Below, piece after piece: positions 42,550 to 51,902 of a DNA stretch of 64,000 nucleotides. The translations under genes were made by a program, and so were the position numbers. The notes below the pieces were generated by a model, which made no database searches, had not been told where the DNA came from, and worked only from the letters and a program-made list of their open reading frames with translations. The stretch is from the NCBI RefSeq assembly GCF_017299535.1, contig NZ_CP071238.1:3658001-3722000 (forward strand). Reading direction: 5' to 3'. Within the stretch, counting starts at the first letter, position 1; each line of letters opens with the position of its first letter. This DNA is from Serratia marcescens subsp. marcescens ATCC 13880. GTDB lineage: Bacteria; Pseudomonadota; Gammaproteobacteria; Enterobacterales; Enterobacteriaceae.

Positions 42550-44829
42550 TTACAGCGGTTCGGTCTGGGCTTCCACCACCGCCAGCGCCACCATGTTGAC
42601 GATGCGGCGCACCGAGGCGATCGGCGTCAGGATGTGCACCGGTTTGGCGACCCCCATCAGCACCGGCCCGACGGTCACCCCTTCCGAGCAGGAGACGCGC
42701 AGCAGGTTGTAGCTGATGCGCGCCGCTTCCATGTTCGGCATGATCAGCAGGTTGGCCGAGCCTTTCAGCGGGCTGTCCGGCATCAGATCGTGGCGGATGC
42801 TCTCCACCAGCGCGGCGTCGCCGTGCATTTCGCCGTCGATCTCCAGCTCCGGCGCCAGCTCGTTCACCAGTTCCAACGTTTTACGCATCTTGCGCGCCGC
42901 CGGGCAGTCAGACGAGCCGAAGCTGGAATGAGACAGCAGCGCCACCTTCGGTTCGATGCCGAAGCGGCGCACGGTTTCCGCCGCCATCAGGGTGATCTCC
43001 GCCAGCTGTTCCGGCGTCGGAGCGTCGTTGACGTAGGTGTCGGCGATGAAAGTGTTGCCGCTCGGCAGCAGCAGCGCGTTCATCGCGCCGGCGACGTGCG
43101 CGCCTTCACGGAAGCCGAACACGTTCTTCACCACGTCGTAATGCTCGTGGTAGCTGCCGATGGTGCCGCAGATCATCGCGTCCGCTTCGCCGCGATGCAG
43201 CATGATGGCGGCGATCAGCGTCGGGTTGCCGATCACCGCGCGGCGCGCCTGCTCTTGCGAAACGCCGCGGCGTTTCATGATCTGGTAGTACTCGCCCCAG
43301 TATTCGTTGAAGCGCGGATCCGACTCGTTGTTCACCACTTCGAAATCTTTGCCCGGCGTCAGCTGCAGGCCCAGCTTTTTCAGGCGCATCTCGATCACGC
43401 TCGGGCGGCCGACCAGGATCGGGAAAGCCAGCCCCTGCGACACCAGCTCCTGCGTGGCGTGCAGCACGCGCTCTTCCTCGCCTTCCGCCAGCACCACCCG
43501 CTTCACCTCTTTGCGCGCCTGCGAGAAGATCGGTTTCATGAACAGGTTGGTTTTGTAGACGAACTCCGCCAGCTTCTCCACATAGGCGTCGAAGTCTTCG
43601 ATCGGGCGCGTCGCCACGCCGGAATCCATCGCCGCCTTGGCCACCGCCGGCGCGATCTTGACGATCAAACGCGGATCGAACGGTTTCGGAATGATGTATT
43701 CCGGCCCGAAGGAGAGATCCTGATCGTCATACGCGGAAGCCACCACGTCGCTCTGCTCCGCCAGCGCCAGATCGGCGATGGCATGCACGCAGGCCAGCTT
43801 CATCTCTTCGTTGATGGTGGTGGCGCCCACGTCCAGCGCGCCGCGGAAAATGAACGGGAAGCACAGGACGTTGTTCACCTGATTCGGGTAGTCGGAACGG
43901 CCGGTACAGATGATGGCGTCCGGGCGCACCGCTTTGGCCAGCGGCGGCAGAATTTCCGGTTCCGGGTTGGCCAGCGCCATGATCAGCGGATCGCGCGCCA
44001 TGGTTTTCACCATATCCTGCGTCAGGACGCCCGGGCCGGAGCAGCCGAGGAAGATGTCGGCGTTCGGGATGGCGTCGCCCAGCGTGCGCTGGCCGTTATC
44101 CTCGATGGCGTAGGCGGCTTTGGTCTGCTCCATGTTGGCGTCGCGGCCTTTATAGATGACGCCCTTGGAATCGCAGACGGTGATGTTCTGCTGACGCAGC
44201 CCCAGCGCCACCAGCAGGTTCAGACAGGCGATGGACGCCGCGCCGGCGCCGGACACCACCAGCCGCACGTCGGAGATGTTCTTCTTCACCACGCGCAGGC
44301 CGTTGAGCACCGCAGCGGTGGTAATGATCGCCGTGCCGTGCTGGTCGTCGTGGAATACCGGGATCTTCATGCGCTCACGCAGTTTCTGTTCGATGTAGAA
44401 ACACTCCGGCGCCTTGATGTCTTCCAGGTTGATGCCGCCGAAGGTCGGTTCCAGCGCGGCGATAATGTCGATTAACTTGTCAGGGTTATGCTCATCCACT
44501 TCGATATCAAATACATCGATACCGGAAAACTTCTTGAACAAAACGCCCTTGCCTTCCATCACCGGCTTACCGGCCAACGCGCCGATATTGCCCAGACCCA
44601 GTACCGCCGTGCCGTTGGAAATCACCGCCACCAGATTGCCGCGCGCGGTGTATTTGTAGGCCGCCAGCGGATCTTCGGCGATCTCGAGGCAAGGCGCGGC
44701 GACGCCCGGCGAATAGGCCAGCGCCAGATCGCGCTGGGTCGCCAACGGTTTGGTAGGGGAAACCTGGATCTTCCCTGGGACAGGAAACTGATGGAAATCA
44801 AGGGCACTCTGTTTGAGCTGTTCGTCCAT
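42550..44829 (-). CDS. maeB: NADP-dependent malic enzyme MaeB
   Basis: Oxidative decarboxylation of malate to pyruvate with NADPH formation. The 759-residue two-part protein has an N-terminal malic enzyme half ([29 protein letters not shown](P) loop [12 protein letters not shown]) and a C-terminal phosphotransacetylase-like regulatory half ([16 protein letters not shown]). Length equals E. coli MaeB. In E. coli talA follows directly; here about 12 kb of other genes intervene. Confidence 0.97.
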   Translation of the reverse strand: MDEQLKQSALDFHQFPVPGKIQVSPTKPLATQRDLALAYSPGVAAPCLEIAEDPLAAYKYTARGNLVAVISNGTAVLGLGNIGALAGKPVMEGKGVLFKKFSGIDVFDIEVDEHNPDKLIDIIAALEPTFGGINLEDIKAPECFYIEQKLRERMKIPVFHDDQHGTAIITTAAVLNGLRVVKKNISDVRLVVSGAGAASIACLNLLVALGLRQQNITVCDSKGVIYKGRDANMEQTKAAYAIEDNGQRTLGDAIPNADIFLGCSGPGVLTQDMVKTMARDPLIMALANPEPEILPPLAKAVRPDAIICTGRSDYPNQVNNVLCFPFIFRGALDVGATTINEEMKLACVHAIADLALAEQSDVVASAYDDQDLSFGPEYIIPKPFDPRLIVKIAPAVAKAAMDSGVATRPIEDFDAYVEKLAEFVYKTNLFMKPIFSQARKEVKRVVLAEGEEERVLHATQELVSQGLAFPILVGRPSVIEMRLKKLGLQLTPGKDFEVVNNESDPRFNEYWGEYYQIMKRRGVSQEQARRAVIGNPTLIAAIMLHRGEADAMICGTIGSYHEHYDVVKNVFGFREGAHVAGAMNALLLPSGNTFIADTYVNDAPTPEQLAEITLMAAETVRRFGIEPKVALLSHSSFGSSDCPAARKMRKTLELVNELAPELEIDGEMHGDAALVESIRHDLMPDSPLKGSANLLIMPNMEAARISYNLLRVSCSEGVTVGPVLMGVAKPVHILTPIASVRRIVNMVALAVVEAQTEPL

Positions 44830-45043
44830 TATGGATTCCTTTGTTTTTTGCTTTTATGTTGAGGTAAGGCTTTGAGGCTGCGCCCTGCCGTGGGCCATGG
44901 CGCCCAATTACAATGACAGGGCACAGCCTTGAAGTATAGTGAGAGAAACATCACAAACTTTGAAGCGCGCCATAACCTTGGTCGAAAGAGCGTTTTAAAA
45001 GTAAAAAAAGAAGATCTGCGAGGCGAGCAGAGAAACGCCGCCG
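44830..45043. other. Gap between maeB and chiZ
   Basis: This 214-bp stretch holds the maeB upstream region and, at about 45005-45030, a short TCTGC/GCAGA stem next to a T-rich run on the minus strand, a weak terminator candidate for chiWXYZ. It marks the left edge of the accessory block. No repeat or attachment site was seen. Confidence 0.35.
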
Positions 45044-45307
45044 TCAGCGCGGCGGCAGCGTGGCGCGCCAGGCGTTGAGCGTCTCCACCTGGCCGGCGCA
45101 AATGTGTAACGAGGTTTGTAACGCCAGGGCATAGCTTACCGCATCGCCCCAGGTCTCCCCCTGCAACTGCGGCTGCTCACAGGGAGCGAATACCGACTCA
45201 GGGGGCAACAGCGGCACGGCCTGCGGCGCCGGCGGCCGGGCGCAGGAGCTCAAACACAGCGCCAGGCAGAGGCTGAGCGGCGCAGGGATCGTTTTTAATC
45301 GCTTCAC
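45044..45307 (-). CDS. chiZ: Rz1-like outer-membrane spanin lipoprotein ChiZ
   Basis: Small proline-containing lipoprotein (87 residues) with lipobox LSSC, like the phage Rz1 o-spanin. It begins at a GTG with AGAGGAAA upstream, inside the 3' part of chiY in another frame, the typical nested spanin layout, and runs past the end of chiY. It would pair with ChiY across the periplasm to open or fuse the outer membrane during chitinase release. Confidence 0.85.
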   Translation of the reverse strand: MKRLKTIPAPLSLCLALCLSSCARPPAPQAVPLLPPESVFAPCEQPQLQGETWGDAVSYALALQTSLHICAGQVETLNAWRATLPPR

Positions 45308-45587
45308 GGTATTTCCTCTGATAAGCCTCGTGTTGTTGGCGCAACTGCCGTTCCTGCCGCTGCTGCGCCGCCATCAGCGCGCGATTTTGCGCATCCTGTG
45401 TCTGCAAGGTGGCGATAAGCCCCGCCTGCTGCGCCAGGCTTTTTTGCAGTTCCGCCGCCTGTTGCCGCGCAGACGCCAACTGGTGCGACAGCAGCGAGCT
45501 ATAGCCGCCGAGGCAGATGGCCGCCAGCAGCAACAGCAGCAACAGCAGCAAGCCGCCCTGCATCAGTTTTTGCAGCCAGCCGCTCAT
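45198..45587 (-). CDS. chiY: Rz-like inner-membrane spanin ChiY
   Basis: A 129-residue i-spanin: one N-terminal membrane helix (LLLLLLLLLAAICLGGY) then a periplasmic coiled coil rich in Gln, Ala and Arg. It overlaps chiX by 4 bp (ATGA), and chiZ begins inside it. It is the partner of ChiZ in the S. marcescens holin-dependent (type 10) secretion system. Confidence 0.85.
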   Translation of the reverse strand: MSGWLQKLMQGGLLLLLLLLLAAICLGGYSSLLSHQLASARQQAAELQKSLAQQAGLIATLQTQDAQNRALMAAQQRQERQLRQQHEAYQRKYREAIKNDPCAAQPLPGAVFELLRPAAGAAGRAAVAP

Positions 45588-45985
45588 GCCGGATAGTCCC
45601 GGAACGGCAGTTGGAAGTGCGGGCCATCCTTGAGGGTTTTCCATTCGCCGCCCCATTCGACGTTGATGCCGCATTCACGCGCCGCGCGCCGCACCGCCAC
45701 CGCAATCTGCGCGTAGTAATCCCACTCCCAGGAGGCCACGCCCGCCGGCATCGCCACCACGTCCACCGCGTGCCCGGTCAGGTGGCGGCTGCGCAGCGTT
45801 TGGCTGTTGCCGGCGCGCACCATTTCCCGCTGGCGCGCCATGCTGCGCAGCCCCTCGCTGACGGAAAACGGCACCAGCGAATAACGCAGCGCCAGGCGAA
45901 TAACGCGCACCAGATCCGGGTGCACGCCGCGCAGGTTCTCTTCGCTGCGGGCGGTAAAACGAATCTCTTCAATGTCATTTAACAT
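45584..45985 (-). CDS. chiX: L-Ala-D-Glu endopeptidase ChiX
   Basis: Peptidoglycan endopeptidase (133 residues) of the M15 family, like phage T5-type endolysins. Zinc ligands are in SRHLTGHAVDVV and the C-terminal GPHFQLP. It has no signal peptide and needs the holin ChiW to reach the wall. ChiW and ChiX are reported as essential for secretion of the chitinolytic proteins in S. marcescens. It overlaps chiW by 11 bp. Confidence 0.92.
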   Translation of the reverse strand: MLNDIEEIRFTARSEENLRGVHPDLVRVIRLALRYSLVPFSVSEGLRSMARQREMVRAGNSQTLRSRHLTGHAVDVVAMPAGVASWEWDYYAQIAVAVRRAARECGINVEWGGEWKTLKDGPHFQLPFRDYPA

Positions 45986-46301
45986 TTTTAAACCCCGTCT
46001 TTTTGCCGATGAATTTTTTAATTAAGGCGTTGATGTAATCCGCCCCCATAAAACCAATCAGTACGCTGGCCAAATTCGCCCACTTTAATTCCAGGCCCAT
46101 CAGCGCCAGCGCATCGCGCACCGTCCAGGCCAATAACGCGCACATCGCCGCATTCAATAAACGGCGCCGAATGCCCACGTTGCGGTAGGCGCCATGTAAT
46201 AGCGCCATCACGCCGGCCAGAATGGCGTTCAATACCGGCTGAAGATATTCACATACTCGCTGGACTATTAAGCCAACAGCGTCAGGCCCTATGCTGGACA
46301 T
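45975..46301 (-). CDS. chiW: Holin-like membrane protein ChiW
   Basis: A 108-residue inner-membrane protein with two to three hydrophobic segments (LNAILAGVMALLHG, LLNAAMCALLAW, ANLASVLIGFMGADYI) and a lysine-rich C terminus (KKFIGKKTGFKNVK), as in phage holins. It heads chiWXYZ with an AAGGAG site and is divergent from chiB. Confidence 0.9.
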   Translation of the reverse strand: MSSIGPDAVGLIVQRVCEYLQPVLNAILAGVMALLHGAYRNVGIRRRLLNAAMCALLAWTVRDALALMGLELKWANLASVLIGFMGADYINALIKKFIGKKTGFKNVK

Positions 46302-46593
46302 AGCTCATCTCCTTTTTATTTTTAATTAAATACCAATCACGGCCGGCGGGACATCGGATACTCAGAATCTAGTTAAGGATGCTATTACAAAGCAAATGAA
46401 TAAATACAGGCCCTATGGTCGAATTCATTCACGCTGAACGTTGGCACAACGCATAAAACGCCAATGCATGCGGCAGTTAATAAAAATTCATTCTTATGGT
46501 GATTTATTTCGACTTTTATTCTCGAGGAAAATAAACATTAATGGCGACGGGGAATATTCCCCCATTGAAAAACATCCACTCTGGAGAAATACC
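46302..46593. promoter_or_regulatory. Divergent chiW/chiB control region
   Basis: AT-rich 292-bp gap with the promoters of both units. A perfect 14-bp palindrome GGGGAATATTCCCC (46549-46562) lies 31 bp before the chiB ATG and would form part of its leader or an operator. No -35/-10 pair was assigned. Confidence 0.45.
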
Positions 46594-48093
46594 ATGTCCA
46601 CACGCAAAGCCGTTATTGGGTATTATTTTATTCCGACCAACCAAATCAATAATTACACCGAGACCGATACGTCTGTCGTGCCGTTCCCGGTTTCCAACAT
46701 CACGCCGGCCAAAGCCAAACAGCTGACGCACATTAACTTCTCGTTCCTGGATATCAACAGCAACCTGGAATGCGCCTGGGATCCGGCCACCAACGACGCC
46801 AAGGCGCGCGATGTGGTCAACCGTTTAACCGCGCTCAAAGCGCACAACCCCAGCCTGCGCATCATGTTCTCCATCGGCGGCTGGTACTACTCCAACGATC
46901 TGGGCGTGTCGCACGCCAACTACGTCAACGCGGTGAAAACCCCGGCGGCGCGCACCAAGTTCGCCCAATCCTGCGTGCGCATCATGAAGGATTACGGCTT
47001 CGACGGCGTGGACATCGACTGGGAGTATCCGCAGGCGGCGGAAGTGGACGGTTTCATCGCCGCGCTGCAGGAGATCCGCACCTTGCTGAACCAGCAAACC
47101 ATCGCGGACGGCCGCCAGGCGTTGCCGTATCAGTTGACCATCGCCGGCGCCGGCGGCGCCTTCTTCCTGTCGCGCTATTACAGCAAGCTGGCGCAAATCG
47201 TCGCGCCACTCGATTACATCAACCTGATGACCTACGATCTGGCCGGCCCCTGGGAGAAGATCACCAACCACCAGGCGGCGCTGTTCGGCGACGCGGCCGG
47301 GCCGACCTTCTACAACGCACTGCGCGAAGCCAATCTGGGCTGGAGCTGGGAAGAGCTGACCCGCGCCTTCCCCAGCCCGTTCAGCCTGACGGTCGACGCC
47401 GCCGTGCAGCAGCACCTGATGATGGAAGGCGTGCCGAGCGCCAAAATCGTCATGGGCGTGCCCTTCTACGGCCGCGCCTTCAAGGGCGTCAGCGGCGGCA
47501 ACGGCGGCCAGTACAGCAGCCACAGCACGCCGGGCGAAGATCCGTATCCGAACGCCGATTACTGGCTGGTGGGCTGCGACGAGTGCGTGCGCGACAAGGA
47601 TCCGCGCATCGCCTCCTATCGCCAGCTGGAGCAGATGCTGCAGGGCAACTACGGCTATCAGCGGTTGTGGAACGATAAGACCAAAACCCCGTATCTGTAT
47701 CATGCGCAGAACGGGCTGTTTGTCACCTATGACGATGCCGAGAGCTTCAAATACAAAGCGAAGTACATCAAGCAGCAGCAGCTGGGCGGCGTAATGTTCT
47801 GGCATTTGGGGCAAGACAACCGCAACGGCGATCTGCTGGCCGCGCTGGATCGCTATTTCAACGCCGCAGACTACGACGACAGCCAGCTGGATATGGGCAC
47901 CGGCCTGCGATACACCGGCGTCGGCCCCGGCAACCTGCCGATCATGACCGCGCCGGCCTATGTGCCGGGCACCACTTACGCCCAGGGCGCGCTGGTGTCC
48001 TACCAAGGCTACGTCTGGCAGACCAAGTGGGGTTATATCACCTCGGCGCCCGGCTCAGACAGCGCCTGGCTGAAGGTGGGCCGCCTGGCGTAA
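46594..48093 (+). CDS. chiB: Chitinase B (GH18 exochitinase)
   Basis: Processive GH18 chitobiosidase of 499 residues. The catalytic motif DGVDIDWEYP gives Asp140, Asp142 and catalytic acid Glu144, the numbering of the known ChiB. The TIM barrel is followed by a C-terminal CBM5/12 chitin-binding domain from about 450 with aromatic YVPGTTYAQGALVSYQG. There is no signal peptide; export depends on ChiW and ChiX. The start at 46594 has GGAGA upstream. A strong terminator follows. Confidence 0.99.
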   Translation: MSTRKAVIGYYFIPTNQINNYTETDTSVVPFPVSNITPAKAKQLTHINFSFLDINSNLECAWDPATNDAKARDVVNRLTALKAHNPSLRIMFSIGGWYYSNDLGVSHANYVNAVKTPAARTKFAQSCVRIMKDYGFDGVDIDWEYPQAAEVDGFIAALQEIRTLLNQQTIADGRQALPYQLTIAGAGGAFFLSRYYSKLAQIVAPLDYINLMTYDLAGPWEKITNHQAALFGDAAGPTFYNALREANLGWSWEELTRAFPSPFSLTVDAAVQQHLMMEGVPSAKIVMGVPFYGRAFKGVSGGNGGQYSSHSTPGEDPYPNADYWLVGCDECVRDKDPRIASYRQLEQMLQGNYGYQRLWNDKTKTPYLYHAQNGLFVTYDDAESFKYKAKYIKQQQLGGVMFWHLGQDNRNGDLLAALDRYFNAADYDDSQLDMGTGLRYTGVGPGNLPIMTAPAYVPGTTYAQGALVSYQGYVWQTKWGYITSAPGSDSAWLKVGRLA

Positions 48094-48105
48094 GCCGTAA
48101 AAAAA

Positions 48106-48134
48106 CCCCGTAGCCGAATGCTGCGGGGTTTTCA
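48106..48134. terminator. Bidirectional terminator between chiB and chiR
   Basis: CCCCGTAGC/GCTGCGGGG stem (one G-T pair) with 5-nt loop, flanked by A7 before and TTTT after, so it can end both chiB and chiR transcripts. Confidence 0.85.
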
Positions 48135-48178
48135 TTGAGTTAACCGTTTGATTTTCGCGTCCCTTCGTCTCTATTCCT

Positions 48179-49120
48179 TCAGTTGTGGCACCACGGATAG
48201 CCGCCATCCCGCACCACTTCGCGGCCCATCAGGCTGTAGACATCGCTTTTGCGCGTCAGCCGCTCATGCCACCAGTTAAACCCGGCGCCCTTGCTGGCCG
48301 GATGCCACGCCAGCCAAATCATTTCGTCGCCCTTTTGCATCTCCACCGGCACCGTCACCAGTTCACCGCTGGCCAGTTCCTTTTCAATCAGCGCAGGTGG
48401 CAGAAAAGCGTGGCCGATGCCGCGCTTGAGCAGCGCCAGATTGCTTTCCACATCGCATACCACCAACTGACGCTGCAAGGGCAGCGTGCCGTGATTGCGT
48501 TTAGGCAGCTCATGGCTGCTGTCGGCGATCGCGACCACGATGTCGTTCAGCCGCTGCTTCTTGCATACCGGCGTTCTCTGCGCCGCGAACGGGTGAGAAG
48601 GCGACACGCACAGCACAAAGTCGAGCTTGCCGAGCATCAGGGTTTTGGCCTGCACGCTGTCGGGGATTTGGCCGATGGCGATGATCAGGTCCGCCCGGTT
48701 GTTCTTCAGCGCATCCCAGGTGCCGTTCAACGCTTCCCGCTGCACCGAGATATTGGCGTTCGGGCAATGCTGAATATAGTCGCGGATATCCTGCGTCAGC
48801 GTTTCCAGCGGGAAGAAGGTGTCTACCGCCAGGCGGATATTATTGTCCAGCTTGGGAATGTTGCGCACCCGGCTTTCCAGATCCTGCACCGCATTTAATA
48901 TCCAGCTGCCCTCCTGCAGGAGAAACTCCCCTTCATCCGTCAGGGTAATCATGGGGCCATTACGATGAAAAAGTTTCACGCAGAGTTTGCTTTCAATATT
49001 GGAAACCCGATAAGAGATCGCCGAAGGCGTTTTATGCAGCGCCTCCGCCGCCATAGAGAAAGATCCGGTGTTCTTGATGGTGCTGATTATTTTAATCGCG
49101 TCCAGGGATAATCTAGTCAT
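48179..49120 (-). CDS. chiR: LysR-family chitinase regulator ChiR
   Basis: Transcription activator of 313 residues; HTH TGSFSMAAEALHKTPSAISY, then an effector domain. In S. marcescens the LysR gene between chiB and cbp21 is required for production of chitinases and CBP21. It is divergent from cbp21, sharing a 404-bp control region. Confidence 0.93.
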   Translation of the reverse strand: MTRLSLDAIKIISTIKNTGSFSMAAEALHKTPSAISYRVSNIESKLCVKLFHRNGPMITLTDEGEFLLQEGSWILNAVQDLESRVRNIPKLDNNIRLAVDTFFPLETLTQDIRDYIQHCPNANISVQREALNGTWDALKNNRADLIIAIGQIPDSVQAKTLMLGKLDFVLCVSPSHPFAAQRTPVCKKQRLNDIVVAIADSSHELPKRNHGTLPLQRQLVVCDVESNLALLKRGIGHAFLPPALIEKELASGELVTVPVEMQKGDEMIWLAWHPASKGAGFNWWHERLTRKSDVYSLMGREVVRDGGYPWCHN

Positions 49121-49524
49121 ACAAATTCCTCTTTAAAATAAAATAAGAAAAATGACACTAAATTCCCAAGGTGGTGGCGCACAAAAATCGATCAAATCAA
49201 ACAAGGGTACTCAACGCAACAAGCAATATACTTCATAAATGAGAGCGCTATCTTAAATACTATTCATCACTACTTGATATAAATTTCATCATAGCGCCGT
49301 GCTTTTACACTGTGACAGTTAAATAAATTCGGCCTAACGATCAAAGATCGTCATCATAATATTTTTCGTTAATAGCCGGTAAAACATTCCAATCTACGGC
49401 CAAACCAGAATGGTAAAAATAAAACAAGCCGACAAGAAGGGTTATTTCCAATTGCGTTATTAGTCTCTCATTTTGTCGGTGAAATACGCTCAACTTACAA
49501 CATAATTTCAGTCAGGAGTGACTT
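49121..49524. promoter_or_regulatory. chiR-cbp21 intergenic control region
   Basis: AT-rich 404 bp with no gene. A perfect inverted repeat ACGATC-AAA-GATCGT (49337-49351) near the middle is the best candidate ChiR operator; ChiR has been reported to bind upstream of cbp21. No other strong element was assigned. Confidence 0.5.
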
Positions 49525-50118
49525 ATGAACAAAACTTCCCGTACCCTGCTCTCTCTGGGCCTGCTGAGCGCGGCCATGTTCGGCGTTTCGCAACAGGCGA
49601 ATGCTCACGGTTATGTCGAATCGCCGGCCAGCCGCGCCTATCAGTGCAAACTGCAGCTCAACACGCAGTGCGGCAGCGTGCAGTACGAACCGCAGAGCGT
49701 CGAAGGCCTGAAAGGCTTCCCACAGGCCGGCCCGGCTGACGGCCACATCGCCAGCGCCGACAAGTCCACCTTCTTCGAACTGGATCAGCAAACGCCGACG
49801 CGCTGGAACAAGCTCAACCTGAAAACCGGCCCGAACTCCTTTACCTGGAAGCTGACCGCCCGTCACAGCACCACCAGCTGGCGCTATTTCATCACCAAGC
49901 CGAACTGGGACGCTTCGCAGCCGCTGACCCGCGCTTCCTTTGACCTAACGCCGTTCTGCCAGTTCAACGACGGCGGCGCCATCCCTGCCGCACAGGTCAC
50001 CCACCAGTGCAACATACCGGCAGATCGCAGCGGTTCGCACGTGATCCTTGCCGTGTGGGACATAGCCGACACCGCCAACGCCTTCTATCAGGCGATCGAT
50101 GTCAACCTGAGCAAATAA
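49525..50118 (+). CDS. cbp21: Chitin-active lytic polysaccharide monooxygenase CBP21
   Basis: Secreted copper monooxygenase (AA10) that cuts crystalline chitin oxidatively and opens it for ChiA/ChiB/ChiC. The 197-residue precursor has a Sec signal peptide ending QQANA. Mature His28 and His114 (LTARHSTT) form the copper histidine brace, and Tyr54 lies in the flat chitin-binding face. Preceded by CAGGAGTG and followed by a strong terminator. Confidence 0.99.
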
Positions 50119-50142
50119 TCGGTCAAATGAGGAGATCGTTGA

Positions 50143-50173
50143 GGGTTCAGCCTGGCGCTGAACCCTTTTTTTT
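50143..50173 (+). terminator. Terminator of cbp21
   Basis: Perfect 9-bp GGGTTCAGC/GCTGAACCC stem with a 5-nt loop followed by nine T. Confidence 0.95.
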
Positions 50174-50184
50174 TGCAGGTGCCG

Positions 50185-51147
50185 CTATTGCGACATGTTG
50201 AGGATAGTGCGCACATTGAGCGCGCTGGTGGCGATAATGTCGATGGCGCCAGTGCGCAAAGCGCCCAAAATCGCCAACGCCTTGGTATTCTCGGAAGCAA
50301 TGGCGATCACGCAAGGGATTTTGCGCAGCTCATCAATGCTCAGCCCGATCACTCTGTCATTCATCACCGTGTCGACATGCTGCCCCTGAGCATTGAAAAA
50401 GTCATAGCCGGCGATGTCGCCGATCACGCCCTGATTAAGGCTGGCGTCGATAATCTCGTGCGGCGTAAACCACCCCAATTTCACCATATAGCTGTTTTCA
50501 TTCATGTCGCCAATGCCGACTAACGCCACATCGGCCTTACGCGCGCGGTCCAGCGTTTCCTTGATCGTACCGTTCTGCATGAAGGCGTCTTTCAGCGCGC
50601 GATTTTCGACGTAGGCCGGCGCGTAAAGCGTCTCGCTGCTGCCGCCGAACTTCTTCGCCAAGCGCCGACTGATATGGTCGGCGTTGATCGCATCGCCCGG
50701 ACGGTGGGTGCCGCCGATGCCGCAGATGAACTTGCAGTTGCGTTCCGTCACGCTGCCGACGTGATCGGCGATCGCGGCCACGTTGCGTCCCTGGCCGACC
50801 GCCAACACCATATCGTCTTTCAGCGACATCGCCAGATAGTTGGACACCAGCGCCGCCACCTGCCGACGCTGTTCCTCTTCGTCCTGATGGTCGAGCGCGA
50901 TCAACGCGCGGCTGATGGGAAAACGTTCCATCATCTGCTGTTCCAGCCGGGTGCTGAATACCGGGTGATAACGCACGTTGATCTCGACGATGCCTTCTTC
51001 CTTGGCGCGCTTGAGCAAACGACCGACTTTGATCCGTGAGATGCCGAATTTTTTGGCGATCTCTTCCTGCGTGATCTCATCCTGATAATAAGCAACGGCG
51101 ATTTCGGTCAGCAGTTCGTTATCCTGGGACACAGTTTGTTTTTCCAT
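50185..51147 (-). CDS. SorC/DeoR-type sugar-responsive regulator
   Basis: Regulator of 320 residues: N-terminal HTH (ITQEEIAKKFGISRIKVGRLLKRA) and a sugar-phosphate-binding SorC domain (AVGQGRNVAAIADHV, CKFICGIGG, ADHISRRLA). Relatives such as EryD control polyol pathways with phosphorylated intermediates as effectors. It is the last gene of the minus-strand sugar-alcohol operon and likely its repressor or activator. Confidence 0.9.
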   Translation of the reverse strand: MEKQTVSQDNELLTEIAVAYYQDEITQEEIAKKFGISRIKVGRLLKRAKEEGIVEINVRYHPVFSTRLEQQMMERFPISRALIALDHQDEEEQRRQVAALVSNYLAMSLKDDMVLAVGQGRNVAAIADHVGSVTERNCKFICGIGGTHRPGDAINADHISRRLAKKFGGSSETLYAPAYVENRALKDAFMQNGTIKETLDRARKADVALVGIGDMNENSYMVKLGWFTPHEIIDASLNQGVIGDIAGYDFFNAQGQHVDTVMNDRVIGLSIDELRKIPCVIAIASENTKALAILGALRTGAIDIIATSALNVRTILNMSQ

Positions 51148-51242
51148 CCGTTAGACGTTTCCCCACGGCAGGCCGGTTGATGATGGCGGAGGGACGATAC
51201 ACGCCCCTCCGACAAGGCTGAATGCCCGCTAGTATAACGCGT

Positions 51243-51899
51243 TCAAGCGGCAACGGTATTCAGTCGTTGTTCCACCTCGTCCGCCAATCGAGTCAAGAGC
51301 AGGCAGCAAGATACCGCGCCGGCGTCCAGTACGCCGCGCGAACGCTCGCCCAGACGGCTGGCGCGGCCGATTTTCGCCACCAGCTCGCGCGTGGAATCGC
51401 GCCCGCGTTCCGCGGCAATCCTCATCTTTTCCAGCGCTGCGGCGAAGTCGTCACCGCGCCCGGCCGCCTGCTCAAACGCCGCCACCGCCGGTATCAGCGT
51501 ATCCATCAGACACTTGTCGCCCACGCCCGCGCTGCTGATGTCCTGCAGTTCGCTCAATCCGCCGTGCAACATCGCCAAAAATGCCTGCTTATCCAGCACG
51601 CTGCGCTCACGGACGCTCTCCGCCATGCCCATGAACAGGCTGCCGTACAGCGGCCCCATCGAACCGCCGATGCCCTCCATCAGCGCATCCGATACCGCAT
51701 CGAACGCCTGCGCCAGCGTGAGCTCGCGGCCGCGAATGGCATCGCCGCACATCGCGAATCCCTTCGACATATTAATGCCATGGTCACCGTCGCCGATGGC
51801 GCCGTCGATTTCGCTCAGGTATTCGCGGTTGCTGACAATGGTTTCTATCAGCCCCGTAACGATCTCACTGCCGTACCGGGTTGAAATTTGTTCCGTCAT
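51243..51899 (-). CDS. DhaL-type kinase subunit (nucleotide-binding)
   Basis: Nucleotide-binding subunit of a dihydroxyacetone-kinase-family enzyme (218 residues). The metal and ADP/ATP site is GAIGDGDHGINMSKGF; GGSMGPLYGSLF and the DAGAVSCC region are conserved. It starts 3 bp after dhaK. No DhaM phosphotransferase lies in the window, so the enzyme is probably ATP-dependent, like erythrulose kinases. Confidence 0.9.
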   Translation of the reverse strand: MTEQISTRYGSEIVTGLIETIVSNREYLSEIDGAIGDGDHGINMSKGFAMCGDAIRGRELTLAQAFDAVSDALMEGIGGSMGPLYGSLFMGMAESVRERSVLDKQAFLAMLHGGLSELQDISSAGVGDKCLMDTLIPAVAAFEQAAGRGDDFAAALEKMRIAAERGRDSTRELVAKIGRASRLGERSRGVLDAGAVSCCLLLTRLADEVEQRLNTVAA

Positions 51900-51902
51900 G
51901 AT

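Noticed and set aside
45044..46301. Prophage remnant
   Set aside because: Holin, endopeptidase and spanins look phage-derived but no structural, replication or integration genes are near; they match the known chiWXYZ secretion genes.
46541..46726. 61-codon leader frame overlapping the chiB start
   Set aside because: The nearest GAGGA is 13 nt away, the peptide has no features, and it mostly overlaps chiB in another frame; kept only as a remote possibility of a coupled leader.
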